From Verrucomicrobiales bacterium (GTDB taxonomy: Bacteria; Verrucomicrobiota; Verrucomicrobiia; Limisphaerales; UBA9464): a DNA stretch of 58,522 nucleotides. Position numbers and translations under genes: made by a program. Each line of letters begins with the position of its first letter. Within the stretch, counting starts at the first letter, position 1. Below are positions 45,401 to 54,113 of this stretch, piece by piece. The notes below the pieces were generated by a model that did no database searches, had not been told where the DNA came from, and was given only the letters and a program-made list of their open reading frames with translations. The stretch lies in the NCBI GenBank assembly GCA_027488845.1, contig JAIYBC010000040.1:1-58522 (forward strand). Direction: 5' to 3'.

Positions 45401-46474
45401 ATGCGTCGTCCGTCCACCCCGGCCCCTGCCGTGTTCCTGCTCGCCGGCCTTGTCTTCGCCGGCTGCCGTCAGGAGGAGGTCCGGGTCTACCAGGCTCCCC
45501 GTGAGGAGGAGGCCTTGGCATCCTCGGGGGCCAGCGCGCCTTCCGCCTCGGCATCCCGGGAATCCGCGTCCGCACGTCCTGCCGCCCCATGGACGGTTCC
45601 GGAGGGCTGGGTCGAGCAACCGGCCAGCGGCATGCGGGTCGCCAGCTATCGGGTGTCTGCCGCCGACGGCCGTTCCGCCGACATCTCGGTGGTCGCCCTC
45701 CAAGGGGAGTCCGGAGGCGAGTTGGCCAACGTGAACCGCTGGCGCAACCAGGCCGGCCTCGACGCCCTGACCGAGGCCCAGCTGGACGGGGCCCGTACTC
45801 CCGCCGTGGCGGGACGTCGTCCGGTGACGCTCTACGAAATCGTGGGGGAGAAGCCCCTTCTGGAGGACAAGTACCGCGTGCGCACCCTCGCCGCGATCCT
45901 TCCGGCCGGCGAGATGACGGTCTTCTTCAAGATGACCGGCGAGGACGCCCTGGTGGCCGCGGAGAAGCCGAAGTTCCTCGCGTGGCTCCGCTCCGTGGAG
46001 ACCGGCGAACGGGAGGAGTCCTCTTCGGCGGCCTCCGCCTCTGCCGCGGAATCCGATGCCACCGAAGGCGGATTGCCCCGCTGGGAAGTGCCTTCCGGAT
46101 GGCGTGCCGCCGGTCCGCGGCCGATGCGGCTGGCTTCGTTCGAGATCCCCGATGCCGCCGGGGCAGGGGACGTCTCGATCTCGAGCCTCGCCGGCGACGG
46201 CGGAGGCCTTCTGGCCAACGTGAACCGCTGGCGCGGACAGGTGGGGCTCCCGGCGCAGGACGAGGCCACGGTCCGCAAGGAATCCAAGACGCTCGAGACG
46301 GCGGGCGGCGACCCGGCACTGCTGGTCGACCTGGCCGGTTCCGAGAGCCGGATCCTCGGGGCCATCGTCGTGCGCGGCGGCCAGTCCTGGTTCTTCAAGC
46401 TGACGGCCAAGCCGCAGTTGGCCGAAAGGGAACGGGCGGCCTTCGAGGGTTTCGTCCGGTCCTTGAAGTTCTGA
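45401..46474 (+). CDS. Lipoprotein with an internally duplicated domain
   Basis: Predicted lipoprotein of 357 residues: the signal MRRPSTPAPAVFLLAGLVFAGC has a lipobox with the lipidated Cys at 22. A Ser/Ala-rich linker (about 45-68) leads to two copies of a domain of about 140 residues. Each opens with PxGW, then M-R-(V/L)-AS, D(I/V)S-(V/I)-x-L, LANVNRWR-x-Q-x-GL, and ends with a FFK(M/L)T block (copy 1 about 69-205, copy 2 about 227-357). A second Ser/Ala-rich linker (about 207-222) joins them. I do not recognise the domain by name. It is co-directional with and 84 bp upstream of resB and ccsA, which suggests a possible role near cytochrome c maturation. An in-frame ATG at 45356 is possible, but the lipoprotein signal supports 45401. 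Confidence 0.8.
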   Translation: MRRPSTPAPAVFLLAGLVFAGCRQEEVRVYQAPREEEALASSGASAPSASASRESASARPAAPWTVPEGWVEQPASGMRVASYRVSAADGRSADISVVALQGESGGELANVNRWRNQAGLDALTEAQLDGARTPAVAGRRPVTLYEIVGEKPLLEDKYRVRTLAAILPAGEMTVFFKMTGEDALVAAEKPKFLAWLRSVETGEREESSSAASASAAESDATEGGLPRWEVPSGWRAAGPRPMRLASFEIPDAAGAGDVSISSLAGDGGGLLANVNRWRGQVGLPAQDEATVRKESKTLETAGGDPALLVDLAGSESRILGAIVVRGGQSWFFKLTAKPQLAERERAAFEGFVRSLKF

Positions 46475-46558
46475 GGCCTCCGTTCCGCCCCTGAATTCCG
46501 TGCGGTCCCGCAGATCCGTGGAATTCTTCGGCCACCCTTTACGTCACCTTTTGCTCCG

Positions 46559-47743
46559 ATGTCCAAGAAAGCGCTCCAGTTCCTCTCTTCGCTGAAGCTG
46601 ACCGTGGTCCTGCTCGCCCTGGCGATCGCCGTGGTTTTTTTCGGCACCCTGGGCCAGACCAGCGACGGCCTCTATGTCGCCCAGGAACGCTATTTCCGCA
46701 GCTGGTTCACCTACTGGACCCCGCACGGTTCGTCGTTCCCCTGGGTGCCGCTTCCGGGCGGCTACCTCGTCGGGTCTCTCCTGCTTTTGAACCTGATCGT
46801 GGCCCACATCACCCGCTTCAAGTGGGGTTGGGACAAGAGCGGCATCTTCATGACCCACGCCGGCATCATCCTGCTGCTCGTGGGGCAGTTGCTCACCGAC
46901 ATGATGGCCCGCGAGAGCGTCATGAGCTTCCGCGAAGGCGACAGCCGCAACTACTCCGAGTCTTCGATGGACTTCGAGCTGGCGCTGCTGACCGACGCCG
47001 GTAGCAACACCTTGGACCAGGTGGTGGCCTTCCCCGCTTCGCTGGTGAAGCCCGGTGCGGAACTCGCGCATGGGCTGCTGCCCTACCGGCTCCGGGTCCG
47101 CGAGGCCTGGGAGAACGCCGAGATCCGCGCGCGGGCGCCCATGATGGACTCGAACCGTCCTCCCGCCGCCACCCAAGGCGTGGGCGCACGCGCGGTGATC
47201 GAACCCCGTGCGGCGATGCGCACCATGGACGACCGGAACGTGCCGGCCGCCGTGGTCGAGATCCTCGAGGGGGCGAACTCGCTCGGGACCTGGGCGGCTT
47301 CGGGCGGGCTGCGTCCCCAGGCCTTCCAATCCGGCGGCCGTGAATGGCGGCTCGAGTACCGTCCCGTGCGTGAATACAAGCCGTTCGCCCTGACCCTGCT
47401 GAAGACCACCCACGAGGTGTATCCCGGCACCGATATCCCGAGGAACTTCCAGAGCCGCGTCCGGATCCAGAACCCGGATGCCCGCGAGGACCGCGAGGTG
47501 GACATCTACATGAACAACCCGCTGCGCTACGGCGGATACACCTTCTTCCAGTACCAGATGGGCCGCGAGCAGCTGAACCAGGGCGGACGCGGCACCAGTG
47601 CGCTCCAGGTGGTCCAGAACCCGTCCTGGCTCGCGCCGTACCTCGGATGCGTCATCGTCGGACTCGGCCTGCTGGTCCAGTTCGGCATCCACCTCGGCAA
47701 GTTCCTCACCCGCCGTCCCGCGCCGCGCCCGGTCGCGGCCTGA
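46559..47743 (+). CDS. resB: Cytochrome c biogenesis protein ResB (Ccs1)
   Basis: Membrane protein of 394 residues of the ResB/Ccs1 family, partner of CcsA in system II cytochrome c maturation. It presents reduced apocytochrome and helps haem attachment at the outer face of the inner membrane. Visible features are the N-terminal LSSLKLTVVLLALAIAVVFFGTL helix, a second helix pair around 63-115 with HITRFKWGW and FMTHAGIILLLVGQ, a long periplasmic domain (about 117-345) including YMNNPLRYGGYTFFQ, and the C-terminal helix (about 360-380). It starts at the ATG at 46559 and is followed 31 bp later by ccsA. The family assignment is from the order of helices and the NPLRYxxYTFFQ segment. Confidence 0.92.
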   Translation: MSKKALQFLSSLKLTVVLLALAIAVVFFGTLGQTSDGLYVAQERYFRSWFTYWTPHGSSFPWVPLPGGYLVGSLLLLNLIVAHITRFKWGWDKSGIFMTHAGIILLLVGQLLTDMMARESVMSFREGDSRNYSESSMDFELALLTDAGSNTLDQVVAFPASLVKPGAELAHGLLPYRLRVREAWENAEIRARAPMMDSNRPPAATQGVGARAVIEPRAAMRTMDDRNVPAAVVEILEGANSLGTWAASGGLRPQAFQSGGREWRLEYRPVREYKPFALTLLKTTHEVYPGTDIPRNFQSRVRIQNPDAREDREVDIYMNNPLRYGGYTFFQYQMGREQLNQGGRGTSALQVVQNPSWLAPYLGCVIVGLGLLVQFGIHLGKFLTRRPAPRPVAA

Positions 47744-47774
47744 ATCCCGTTCCCGAACCCCATTTCCTGATCCC

Positions 47775-49748
47775 ATGACACGTTGGCTTCCCACCGCCCT
47801 CACCGCGGTCTTCGCCCTGTGGCTCGCCGGGTCCCTCGTCCCCCGCCGGGACCGCGACTTCGCGCTGTCCGAGCTCGGCCGCATCCCGGTCGTCCACAAC
47901 GGACGGGTCCAGCCGTTCGATTCGCTCGCCCGGAACTCGCTCACCCAGATCCGGGAGAAGGACAAGGCCAACCTCGAGCCGGCCAAGTCCTGGTACGAGA
48001 AGCCGAAGATCCTCTCGGCCACCGAGTGGCTGCTCACCACGATGACCCGTCCTGAGGTCTCCGACGGCTTCAAGGTCTTCCGGGTGGACCATCCGGAGTT
48101 GAAGGCGCTGCTGAAGCTCCCCGAGCCCGATCCCGCGAAGGGCGAGGACGGGAAGCACTACTCCTGGAACCAGTTCGGTCCGGAGGGACTCCGCCTCGTG
48201 GAGGAGAGCGCACGGAACATCGCGCGCACCAAGAAGGAGAACACCCAGCGCAACGCCTTCGACAACGCCGTCGTCGGGTTGCACGAGTCGCTGGTGCTGT
48301 ACCACCGGCTCAAGAACACCCTGATGCCGGAGGACACCGCCGGGTTGGTCCAGGAGATCGAGGCCTACAAGGCGAGCATCCCGGCCGGTGTGGCCGCGTT
48401 CCGAAGCCGGATGTCCGGCGGCCCCATCGACACCAACGCGCTGACTGCGATGTTCGGCCATTCCGAACGCTACTTCGACACCGTGCGGCAGGACACGCCG
48501 CTGCTCGTGCCGCCGGCCGAGGGCGGAACCTCGGACGCCTGGATGCGGATGGGTGACGCGCTGCTCGATGCCGGTGTGAGCGCGCCGCTGCTGCGCCATC
48601 TCATGAAGTCCGGTCCGCAGGACGAACTGCCGCCGGATCGGGTCGCCGCCGAGATGCGTGCGGCCGGCACGAAGACGCTGCATCCCTCGGTGACGTCCTG
48701 GGCTCGCATCGGTGACGCCTTCCGGGCCGGCAAGGTCGAGGAGTTCAACGCGACGGTGAAGGAGCACCTGGCCTACGTGGCTTCGCTGCGCATGGAGAAG
48801 GCGTTGACCAAGACCCGCGCCGAACAGGCCTTCAACGCCTTCGCTCCGTTCTCCAAGTCGGCGGCGATCTACATCGTGGCGTTCCTCTTCGGATGCGGCT
48901 TCTGGTTCGACTTCGCCGAATGGAGCCGGAAGTCCTCGCTCAACCTCGTCCGTCTGGCCTTCGTGGTGCACACGGTGGGACTCCTTTTCCGCATGTGGCT
49001 CGAGGGCCGTCCGCCCGTGACCAACCTCTACAGCTCGGCGATCTTCATCGGCTGGGGTTCCGTCGGGCTGGGACTGCTCCTGGAAGGCTTCTGGAAGAAC
49101 GCGGTGGGCCTGGCCGTGGCCACGGTCATCGGATTCGCCACCCAGATCATCGCCCACAACCTCGCCCTCTCGGGCGACACGATGGTCATGATGCGCGCGG
49201 TGCTGGACACCAACTTCTGGCTCGCGACCCACGTGGTCATCGTGACCTTGGGCTATGCCTCGACCTTCGTCGCCGGCTTCCTCGCCATCCTCTACGTGGT
49301 GCTCGGCGTCGCCACCCGCGTGCTGACCCCGGACATGGGACGCAGCCTTTCGCGGATGGTCTACGGCATCATCTGCTTCGCCACCCTCTTCAGCTTCGTC
49401 GGCACGGTCCTCGGCGGCATCTGGGCCGACCAGTCCTGGGGTCGTTTCTGGGGCTGGGATCCCAAGGAGAACGGCGCGCTGATCATCGTCCTCTGGAACG
49501 CCCTCATCCTGCATGCCCGCTGGGGCGGCCTGGTGAAGGAGCGCGGCCTGATGAACCTCGCGATCGTGGGCAACGTGGTCACCTGCTGGTCGTGGTTCGG
49601 CACGAACCTGCTCGGGATCGGCCTGCACAGCTACGGCTTCATGAGCGGCGCCTTCACGGCCCTGCTGATCTTCATCGCCACCCAGGCGGCCCTGATCGCT
49701 GCCGGCCTCCTTCCTCAGCGGATGTGGCGCAGCTTCCGGGCCGGCTGA
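47775..49748 (+). CDS. ccsA: Cytochrome c biogenesis protein CcsA (ResC) with N-terminal extension
   Basis: Membrane protein of 657 residues. The C-terminal half (about 375-650) is the haem-handling CcsA domain with the WWD signature (W555 to D562, WGRFWGWD, followed by PKENGAL). His-bearing helices include FVVHTVGLLFR (about 396) and IAHNLALSGD (about 461). Together with ResB it exports and attaches haem to CxxCH proteins. The N-terminal 370 residues are a long extension: a signal-anchor helix, then GRIPVVHNGRVQPFDSLA and a mainly helical domain. Extensions with a GR-x-x-P-x-DSLA element occur in Bacteroidota and PVC CcsA proteins. Its start overlaps nothing; ccsA follows resB by 31 bp as an operon. 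It converges on folC with only 18 bp between. Confidence 0.93.
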   Translation: MTRWLPTALTAVFALWLAGSLVPRRDRDFALSELGRIPVVHNGRVQPFDSLARNSLTQIREKDKANLEPAKSWYEKPKILSATEWLLTTMTRPEVSDGFKVFRVDHPELKALLKLPEPDPAKGEDGKHYSWNQFGPEGLRLVEESARNIARTKKENTQRNAFDNAVVGLHESLVLYHRLKNTLMPEDTAGLVQEIEAYKASIPAGVAAFRSRMSGGPIDTNALTAMFGHSERYFDTVRQDTPLLVPPAEGGTSDAWMRMGDALLDAGVSAPLLRHLMKSGPQDELPPDRVAAEMRAAGTKTLHPSVTSWARIGDAFRAGKVEEFNATVKEHLAYVASLRMEKALTKTRAEQAFNAFAPFSKSAAIYIVAFLFGCGFWFDFAEWSRKSSLNLVRLAFVVHTVGLLFRMWLEGRPPVTNLYSSAIFIGWGSVGLGLLLEGFWKNAVGLAVATVIGFATQIIAHNLALSGDTMVMMRAVLDTNFWLATHVVIVTLGYASTFVAGFLAILYVVLGVATRVLTPDMGRSLSRMVYGIICFATLFSFVGTVLGGIWADQSWGRFWGWDPKENGALIIVLWNALILHARWGGLVKERGLMNLAIVGNVVTCWSWFGTNLLGIGLHSYGFMSGAFTALLIFIATQAALIAAGLLPQRMWRSFRAG

Positions 49749-49766
49749 CCGGAGTCCGTCATCGGT

Positions 49767-51041
49767 TCAACGGGCGGGCCGGTTGCCACCGCCCCACTCG
49801 TTCAGGCCCCGCTCGTCTCCGGAGGTCCCGGGTTCGATGCCCAGGCCTTCCATCACCTCGCCGATGAAGTAGAGGGAGCCGGTCACCGCGACGAAGGGAT
49901 CGGCCGAGGCGGCCTTCACGGCCTCGGCCGCCGAGCCGACGACCCGGACCGGGCGGTTGCAGCGGAGTTCCTTCAGCGCGTCCCGCAGTTCCTCCGCACC
50001 GACCGTCCTGGTGCTCGCCACCGGGCTGACCACGAACCGGCCGGCGACCTTCGCCAACTCCGCGAGCATCTCCTTCCACGCCTTGTCCCGCAGCATGCCG
50101 ACCACCAGCGTCGGATGGCTTCCCGGAAACTCCTCGCCCAAGGTCCGACGGAACGCCGCGATGCCGTCGGGATTGTGTGCCCCGTCCAGCAGCCAGGTGC
50201 CGGACCCGCGTTCCAGACGCTGCATCCGGCCGGCCCAGACCGTCCGGGCGAGCCCGCCGGCGATCTGTTCGTCCGAGACCGGCAGGAAGGTCCGGAGCAG
50301 CCGGCAGGTGGCGGCGGCGGTGGCGGCGTTGAGCCGCTGATGTGGTCCCGCGAGCGAAACCGGCGTCGAAAGCCGTCCGACCGCCGACGTGCCCACGACC
50401 ACGCAGTGGCAGTCGAGCTCCTTCGCCCGGTGACCGATCACCGCGAGCGCATCCGGCGCGTCGGCCGAGGTGACCACCGGGACGCCGGGCTTGATGATGC
50501 CCGCCTTCTCGGCGGCGATTGCACCGATCGTGCCGCCCAGGACCTGCTGGTGGTCGAGGCCGACGGAAGTGATCACCGACGCGAGCGGCTCCACGATGTT
50601 GGTCGCATCGAGGCGGCCGCCGAGTCCGGTCTCCCAGACCACCACGTCCACCGCCTGCTCGGCGAACCACATCAGGGCCACGACGGTCGTGAACTCGAAG
50701 AACGTGGGTTCCAAGCCCGCCGGGGTGGCCGAACGGAGCCGCGCGACCAGCCGGGCCAGATCCGCGTCCGGAATCGGCTGCCGATCGACCTGGATCCGCT
50801 CGCCAAACCGGACCAGGTGCGGCGAGGTGTAGAGCCCGGTTCGCCGTCCCGCCGCCCGTTGGATCGCCTCGATGAAGGCGCAGGTGGATCCCTTGCCGTT
50901 GGTCCCGGCCACGTGGATGAAGCGGAGTCCGTCTTGCGGTGCTCCAACGGCCGCAGCCAGTCGACGGGTCGTCTCCAGCCCCGGTTGGAAGCCGAATTGT
51001 CTCAGCGATTGCAGATGGGCCAGCGCCTCGGCGTAGGTCAC
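49767..51041 (-). CDS. folC: Bifunctional folylpolyglutamate synthase / dihydrofolate synthase
   Basis: Cytoplasmic Mur-ligase-family enzyme of 424 residues that adds glutamate to dihydropteroate and to tetrahydrofolates. The P-loop GTNGKGST is at 46-53, and YTSPHL (71-76) and the GLGGRLDATN block (about 139-148) are diagnostic. A GLDHQQVLGGTIGAIAAEKAGI segment (about 163-184) carries the central-domain His and the Lys of the family. The C-terminal domain includes LLDGAHNPDG (about 287-296). No isolated-family deviation is seen. It is transcribed alone, converging on ccsA and divergent from the second DUF1800 gene. Confidence 0.97.
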   Translation of the reverse strand: MTYAEALAHLQSLRQFGFQPGLETTRRLAAAVGAPQDGLRFIHVAGTNGKGSTCAFIEAIQRAAGRRTGLYTSPHLVRFGERIQVDRQPIPDADLARLVARLRSATPAGLEPTFFEFTTVVALMWFAEQAVDVVVWETGLGGRLDATNIVEPLASVITSVGLDHQQVLGGTIGAIAAEKAGIIKPGVPVVTSADAPDALAVIGHRAKELDCHCVVVGTSAVGRLSTPVSLAGPHQRLNAATAAATCRLLRTFLPVSDEQIAGGLARTVWAGRMQRLERGSGTWLLDGAHNPDGIAAFRRTLGEEFPGSHPTLVVGMLRDKAWKEMLAELAKVAGRFVVSPVASTRTVGAEELRDALKELRCNRPVRVVGSAAEAVKAASADPFVAVTGSLYFIGEVMEGLGIEPGTSGDERGLNEWGGGNRPAR

Positions 51042-51189
51042 GCGCGCATCCTACCCCGGGTTCCTGTCAGGGCCAACGACCCTCCGAATCCGCCGTTCGA
51101 CGAATGGTGGGCGCGGGATGCCCACGGGTAGGAATAGGACCGCGCCGCGGTGGGCTCCGTGTTGGGGCCACGAGCGTCGCCAGCAAACC

Positions 51190-54078
51190 ATGAATCCCTC
51201 CGACTCCCTCCGGCCAATGCGTTGGCCGGCCTTCCAAGGATGGTGGCTTCGAGCGCCATCATTCCTCCTGTTCCTCGCGGCCGCCATGTTCTGGCTGCCC
51301 GTTTCCCAGGTCCGTGCCCAGGTCTATGGCGCCATCGACGTCTGGCCCGCCAACAACTCCGTCGAGGTGAAGGGCAGCCGCCAGTTCGGTGCGTACGTGC
51401 CGATCTCGCCCTCGACCATCGTCTGGTCGGTCAACGACATCCCCGGCGGCGACACGAACGTCGGCACCATCAGCGCCACCGGTTCCTACAAGGCTCCCGC
51501 GGTGCCGCCCAATCCCAGCGTGGTCATCATCAAGGCCCAGAGCACCGCCTTTCCCTCCGCCTTCAAGACCACGTCGCTGACGGTCACCCGGCCCTACCCT
51601 TGGCTGTGGAGCGTCTCTCCTTCCTCGCTCCAGGTGGGCGCCTACTCGGTCTCCCTCAGCGGCTCCAACTTCGCCCCGGATTCCGTCGTCCAGGCCAACG
51701 GCGTGGATGTCCCGACCGTCTTCGTGTCCTCCACGAAGGTCATCGCCAACGGCGTCGCCGCCGCGGTCGGGACGCTCCAGTTCACGGTGCGTCATCCGGC
51801 TCCCGGAGCGGTTTCCGGCAACAAGGTCTCCGCCACCGTCGCCGCCCCCACGGTCTCCGTGGCCGTCAGTCCTTCGGCTCCGACCGTCACCCTTGGGACG
51901 ACCGTGGCCTTCTCCGCATCCGTCGCCGGCGCCGCGAACACCGCGGTGACCTGGTCGGTCCCGGGTGGTGCGACGCAGGGCTCGATCAACAGCCAGGGTC
52001 TCTATACCGCCCCGAACGTCCTTCCTTCCCCGGCCACGGTGAAGGTCCGCGCCACCTCGGCCGCCGCGCCTTCCGTCCATTCCGAGGCGACCCTCACGCT
52101 GGTGGCCCCGCCGGCGGTCTCGCTCGCGGTGTCGCCTTCCACTGTCACGGTCCCGCAGGGCACCACCCGGCAGTTCGCTTCGACGCTCACCGGTTCCGCC
52201 AACACCACGGTGGTCTGGTCCGTGGTCGGGGGAGTCGCCAACGGTTCCATCGGCGCCAGCGGACTCTTCACGCCTCCGGCGGTGCTCCCGGCCTCCGCGG
52301 TGGTGCTCGTCCGCGCCACCTCGGTCGTCAATCCGCTCGTCTCCGCCGACGCCGTGGTCACGCTGACGCCGCCGCCGGTCGTGGTGTCGGTGAACCCGCC
52401 CGCCGCCACGGTCCAGGTCGGCACCCCGAAGTCCTTTGCCGCCACCGTGTCCGGCTCGCCGAATTCCGCGGTCGTCTGGTCCGTCCCGGGTGGCCCTTCC
52501 AACGGTACCGTCTCCGCCTCCGGCGTGTACTTGCCGCCTGCCGCCGTTCCGGCGAACCCGACCGTGTCCGTGCGCGCCACCTCGGTTGCCGACCCGTCCT
52601 CCTTCGCCGAGGCGCTGGTCACGTTGTCCCCGGCCCCCGACTACGCGGCGCTGCTGCAGGATGCCCGGTTCCTGGAGCAGTCGACGTTCGGTCCGAGTCC
52701 GGCGGACCTCGCCCTGATCCAGCAGGTCGGCATCGACGCCTGGCTCCAGCAGCAGTTCGCCCTCCCGGCCTCGGCGATCCCGGTGCCGGCCAACAACTCC
52801 GTCCAGGATCTCCAGCGTTGGATCCTCCACCACTACACCGTCGCCCCCGACCAGCTCCGCCAGCGTGTGGTCTATTCCCTGAGCCAGATCGTCGTGGTCT
52901 CGGCCGACAAGCAGGTCTACGCCGACGCCATGTTGCCGTGGATGAACCTGCTCTCCACCCACGCCTTCGGCAGCTACCGCGACCTGTTGCTCGAGGTGTC
53001 GAAGAGTTCGTCCATGGGCAAGTACCTCGACCTGGCCAATTCCACCAAGCCCGGGATGAACGGGGGCGGCGCCAACGAGAACTTCGCCCGCGAACTGATG
53101 CAGCTGTTCACCATCGGGCTGTGGCAGTTGAAGCCGGACGGTTCGCAGCTGCTCGACACCAACAACCTGCCGATCCCCACCTACTCCCAGGCCGACGTCG
53201 CCCAGCTGTCCCTCGCCCTGACCGGCTGGACCTACGCGACGCCCCCGGGGGGCACCGCGTATTCCCTCAACAACGAGTACCACGGTGCGCCGATGGAAGT
53301 CCGTCCAGGGAACCACGACACCGGCGCCAAGAGCTTCGTGGGCATCCAGATCCCCGCGGGACAGACCGTCGAACAGGACCTCGTCTCCGTCATCGACGGC
53401 CTGATGGCCCATCCGAACACCGCGCCGTTCATCGCCACGCGCCTGATCCGCAGCCTGGTGAAGAGCAATCCGAGCGGCGCGTACATCCAGCGGGTCGCCC
53501 AGGTCTTCGCGGACACCGACGGCGACCTCAAGGCGACCGTCACCGCGGTCCTCAAGGACGCCGAGGCGCGCGACGACGTGGCCTCCGCGAACTCCGGCCG
53601 GCTCAAGGAGCCGATCCTGCAGGTCTGCGGGTTCCTGCGGGCGCTCGGCGGCCAGTTCCAGCCGGGACAGCAGCTCACCTACCTCTTCGGCTACCTCGCG
53701 CAGTCCCCGTTGAATCCGCCCTCGGTCTTCAGCTGGTACTCGCCGACGTACCGCGTGCCCAAGAGCCCGCTCTTCGGACCCGAGTTCCAGATCTACACGC
53801 CGACCGAGGCCACCCTGCGCGGGAACCTCTTCCACCACATCCTCGGCAACGCCGGGGGCGGCGACGTCACCCTCGACCTGGCCCAGTTCCAGCCCTTGGG
53901 GAACGACATGCCGGCGCTGGTGGAGAAGGTGAACGAGAAGCTGCTCTACGGCCGCATGCCGGCCGCGATGAAGCAGGTGCTCATCGACGCCGCATCGCCG
54001 GGCTACGACGCGAAGACGCGCATCGAGACCGTCCTCTACCTCACGGCCCTGAGCGGCCTCTACGCCGTCCAGCACTGA
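51190..54078 (+). CDS. DUF1800 domain-containing secreted protein with tandem Ig-like repeats
   Basis: Exported protein of about 962 residues. A long N-terminus with a signal peptide (about 1-43, ending VRAQ) is followed by an Ig-like region and an IPT-like segment (about 44-220). Three further tandem Ig-like repeats follow (about 224-478), each about 85 residues with the pattern V(A/S)V(S/N)P, TVTLGTT-like, VVWSVPGG, GLYTAP and VRATS. The DUF1800 domain (about 480-962) opens with LEQSTFGPSPADLALIQQVG and contains NENFARELMQLFTIGLW and SLALTGWTY. Here the domain is contiguous, unlike its paralogue at 10.6 kb. It is 35 bp upstream of a DUF1501 gene, the usual operon. ATG at 51190 is preferred over the frame's upstream start because the signal peptide follows it. 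Confidence 0.9.
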   Translation: MNPSDSLRPMRWPAFQGWWLRAPSFLLFLAAAMFWLPVSQVRAQVYGAIDVWPANNSVEVKGSRQFGAYVPISPSTIVWSVNDIPGGDTNVGTISATGSYKAPAVPPNPSVVIIKAQSTAFPSAFKTTSLTVTRPYPWLWSVSPSSLQVGAYSVSLSGSNFAPDSVVQANGVDVPTVFVSSTKVIANGVAAAVGTLQFTVRHPAPGAVSGNKVSATVAAPTVSVAVSPSAPTVTLGTTVAFSASVAGAANTAVTWSVPGGATQGSINSQGLYTAPNVLPSPATVKVRATSAAAPSVHSEATLTLVAPPAVSLAVSPSTVTVPQGTTRQFASTLTGSANTTVVWSVVGGVANGSIGASGLFTPPAVLPASAVVLVRATSVVNPLVSADAVVTLTPPPVVVSVNPPAATVQVGTPKSFAATVSGSPNSAVVWSVPGGPSNGTVSASGVYLPPAAVPANPTVSVRATSVADPSSFAEALVTLSPAPDYAALLQDARFLEQSTFGPSPADLALIQQVGIDAWLQQQFALPASAIPVPANNSVQDLQRWILHHYTVAPDQLRQRVVYSLSQIVVVSADKQVYADAMLPWMNLLSTHAFGSYRDLLLEVSKSSSMGKYLDLANSTKPGMNGGGANENFARELMQLFTIGLWQLKPDGSQLLDTNNLPIPTYSQADVAQLSLALTGWTYATPPGGTAYSLNNEYHGAPMEVRPGNHDTGAKSFVGIQIPAGQTVEQDLVSVIDGLMAHPNTAPFIATRLIRSLVKSNPSGAYIQRVAQVFADTDGDLKATVTAVLKDAEARDDVASANSGRLKEPILQVCGFLRALGGQFQPGQQLTYLFGYLAQSPLNPPSVFSWYSPTYRVPKSPLFGPEFQIYTPTEATLRGNLFHHILGNAGGGDVTLDLAQFQPLGNDMPALVEKVNEKLLYGRMPAAMKQVLIDAASPGYDAKTRIETVLYLTALSGLYAVQH
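51861..52625 (+). repeat. Tandem Ig-like domain repeats inside the DUF1800 gene
   Basis: Three consecutive repeats of about 255 bp encode Ig-like (BIG2-type) modules. Shared DNA-level blocks include stretches encoding VVWSVPGG and VRATSV. They are similar enough to recombine, so repeat number may vary between strains. This lies inside the coding region and is listed for its structure. Confidence 0.7.
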
Positions 54079-54113
54079 TCCCACCGCCTTCCAGAACCTT
54101 TACCAGTCCTTCC

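Noticed and set aside
51861-52625. Tandem repeats that might suggest a CRISPR array or VNTR
   Set aside because: Units are about 255 bp, in frame and encode Ig-like modules; there are no short direct repeats with unique spacers anywhere in the window.
51259-54084. A 941-codon minus-strand open frame opposite the second DUF1800 gene
   Set aside because: Gly/Arg/Asp-rich shadow translation with no motif; the plus strand carries the conserved domain.
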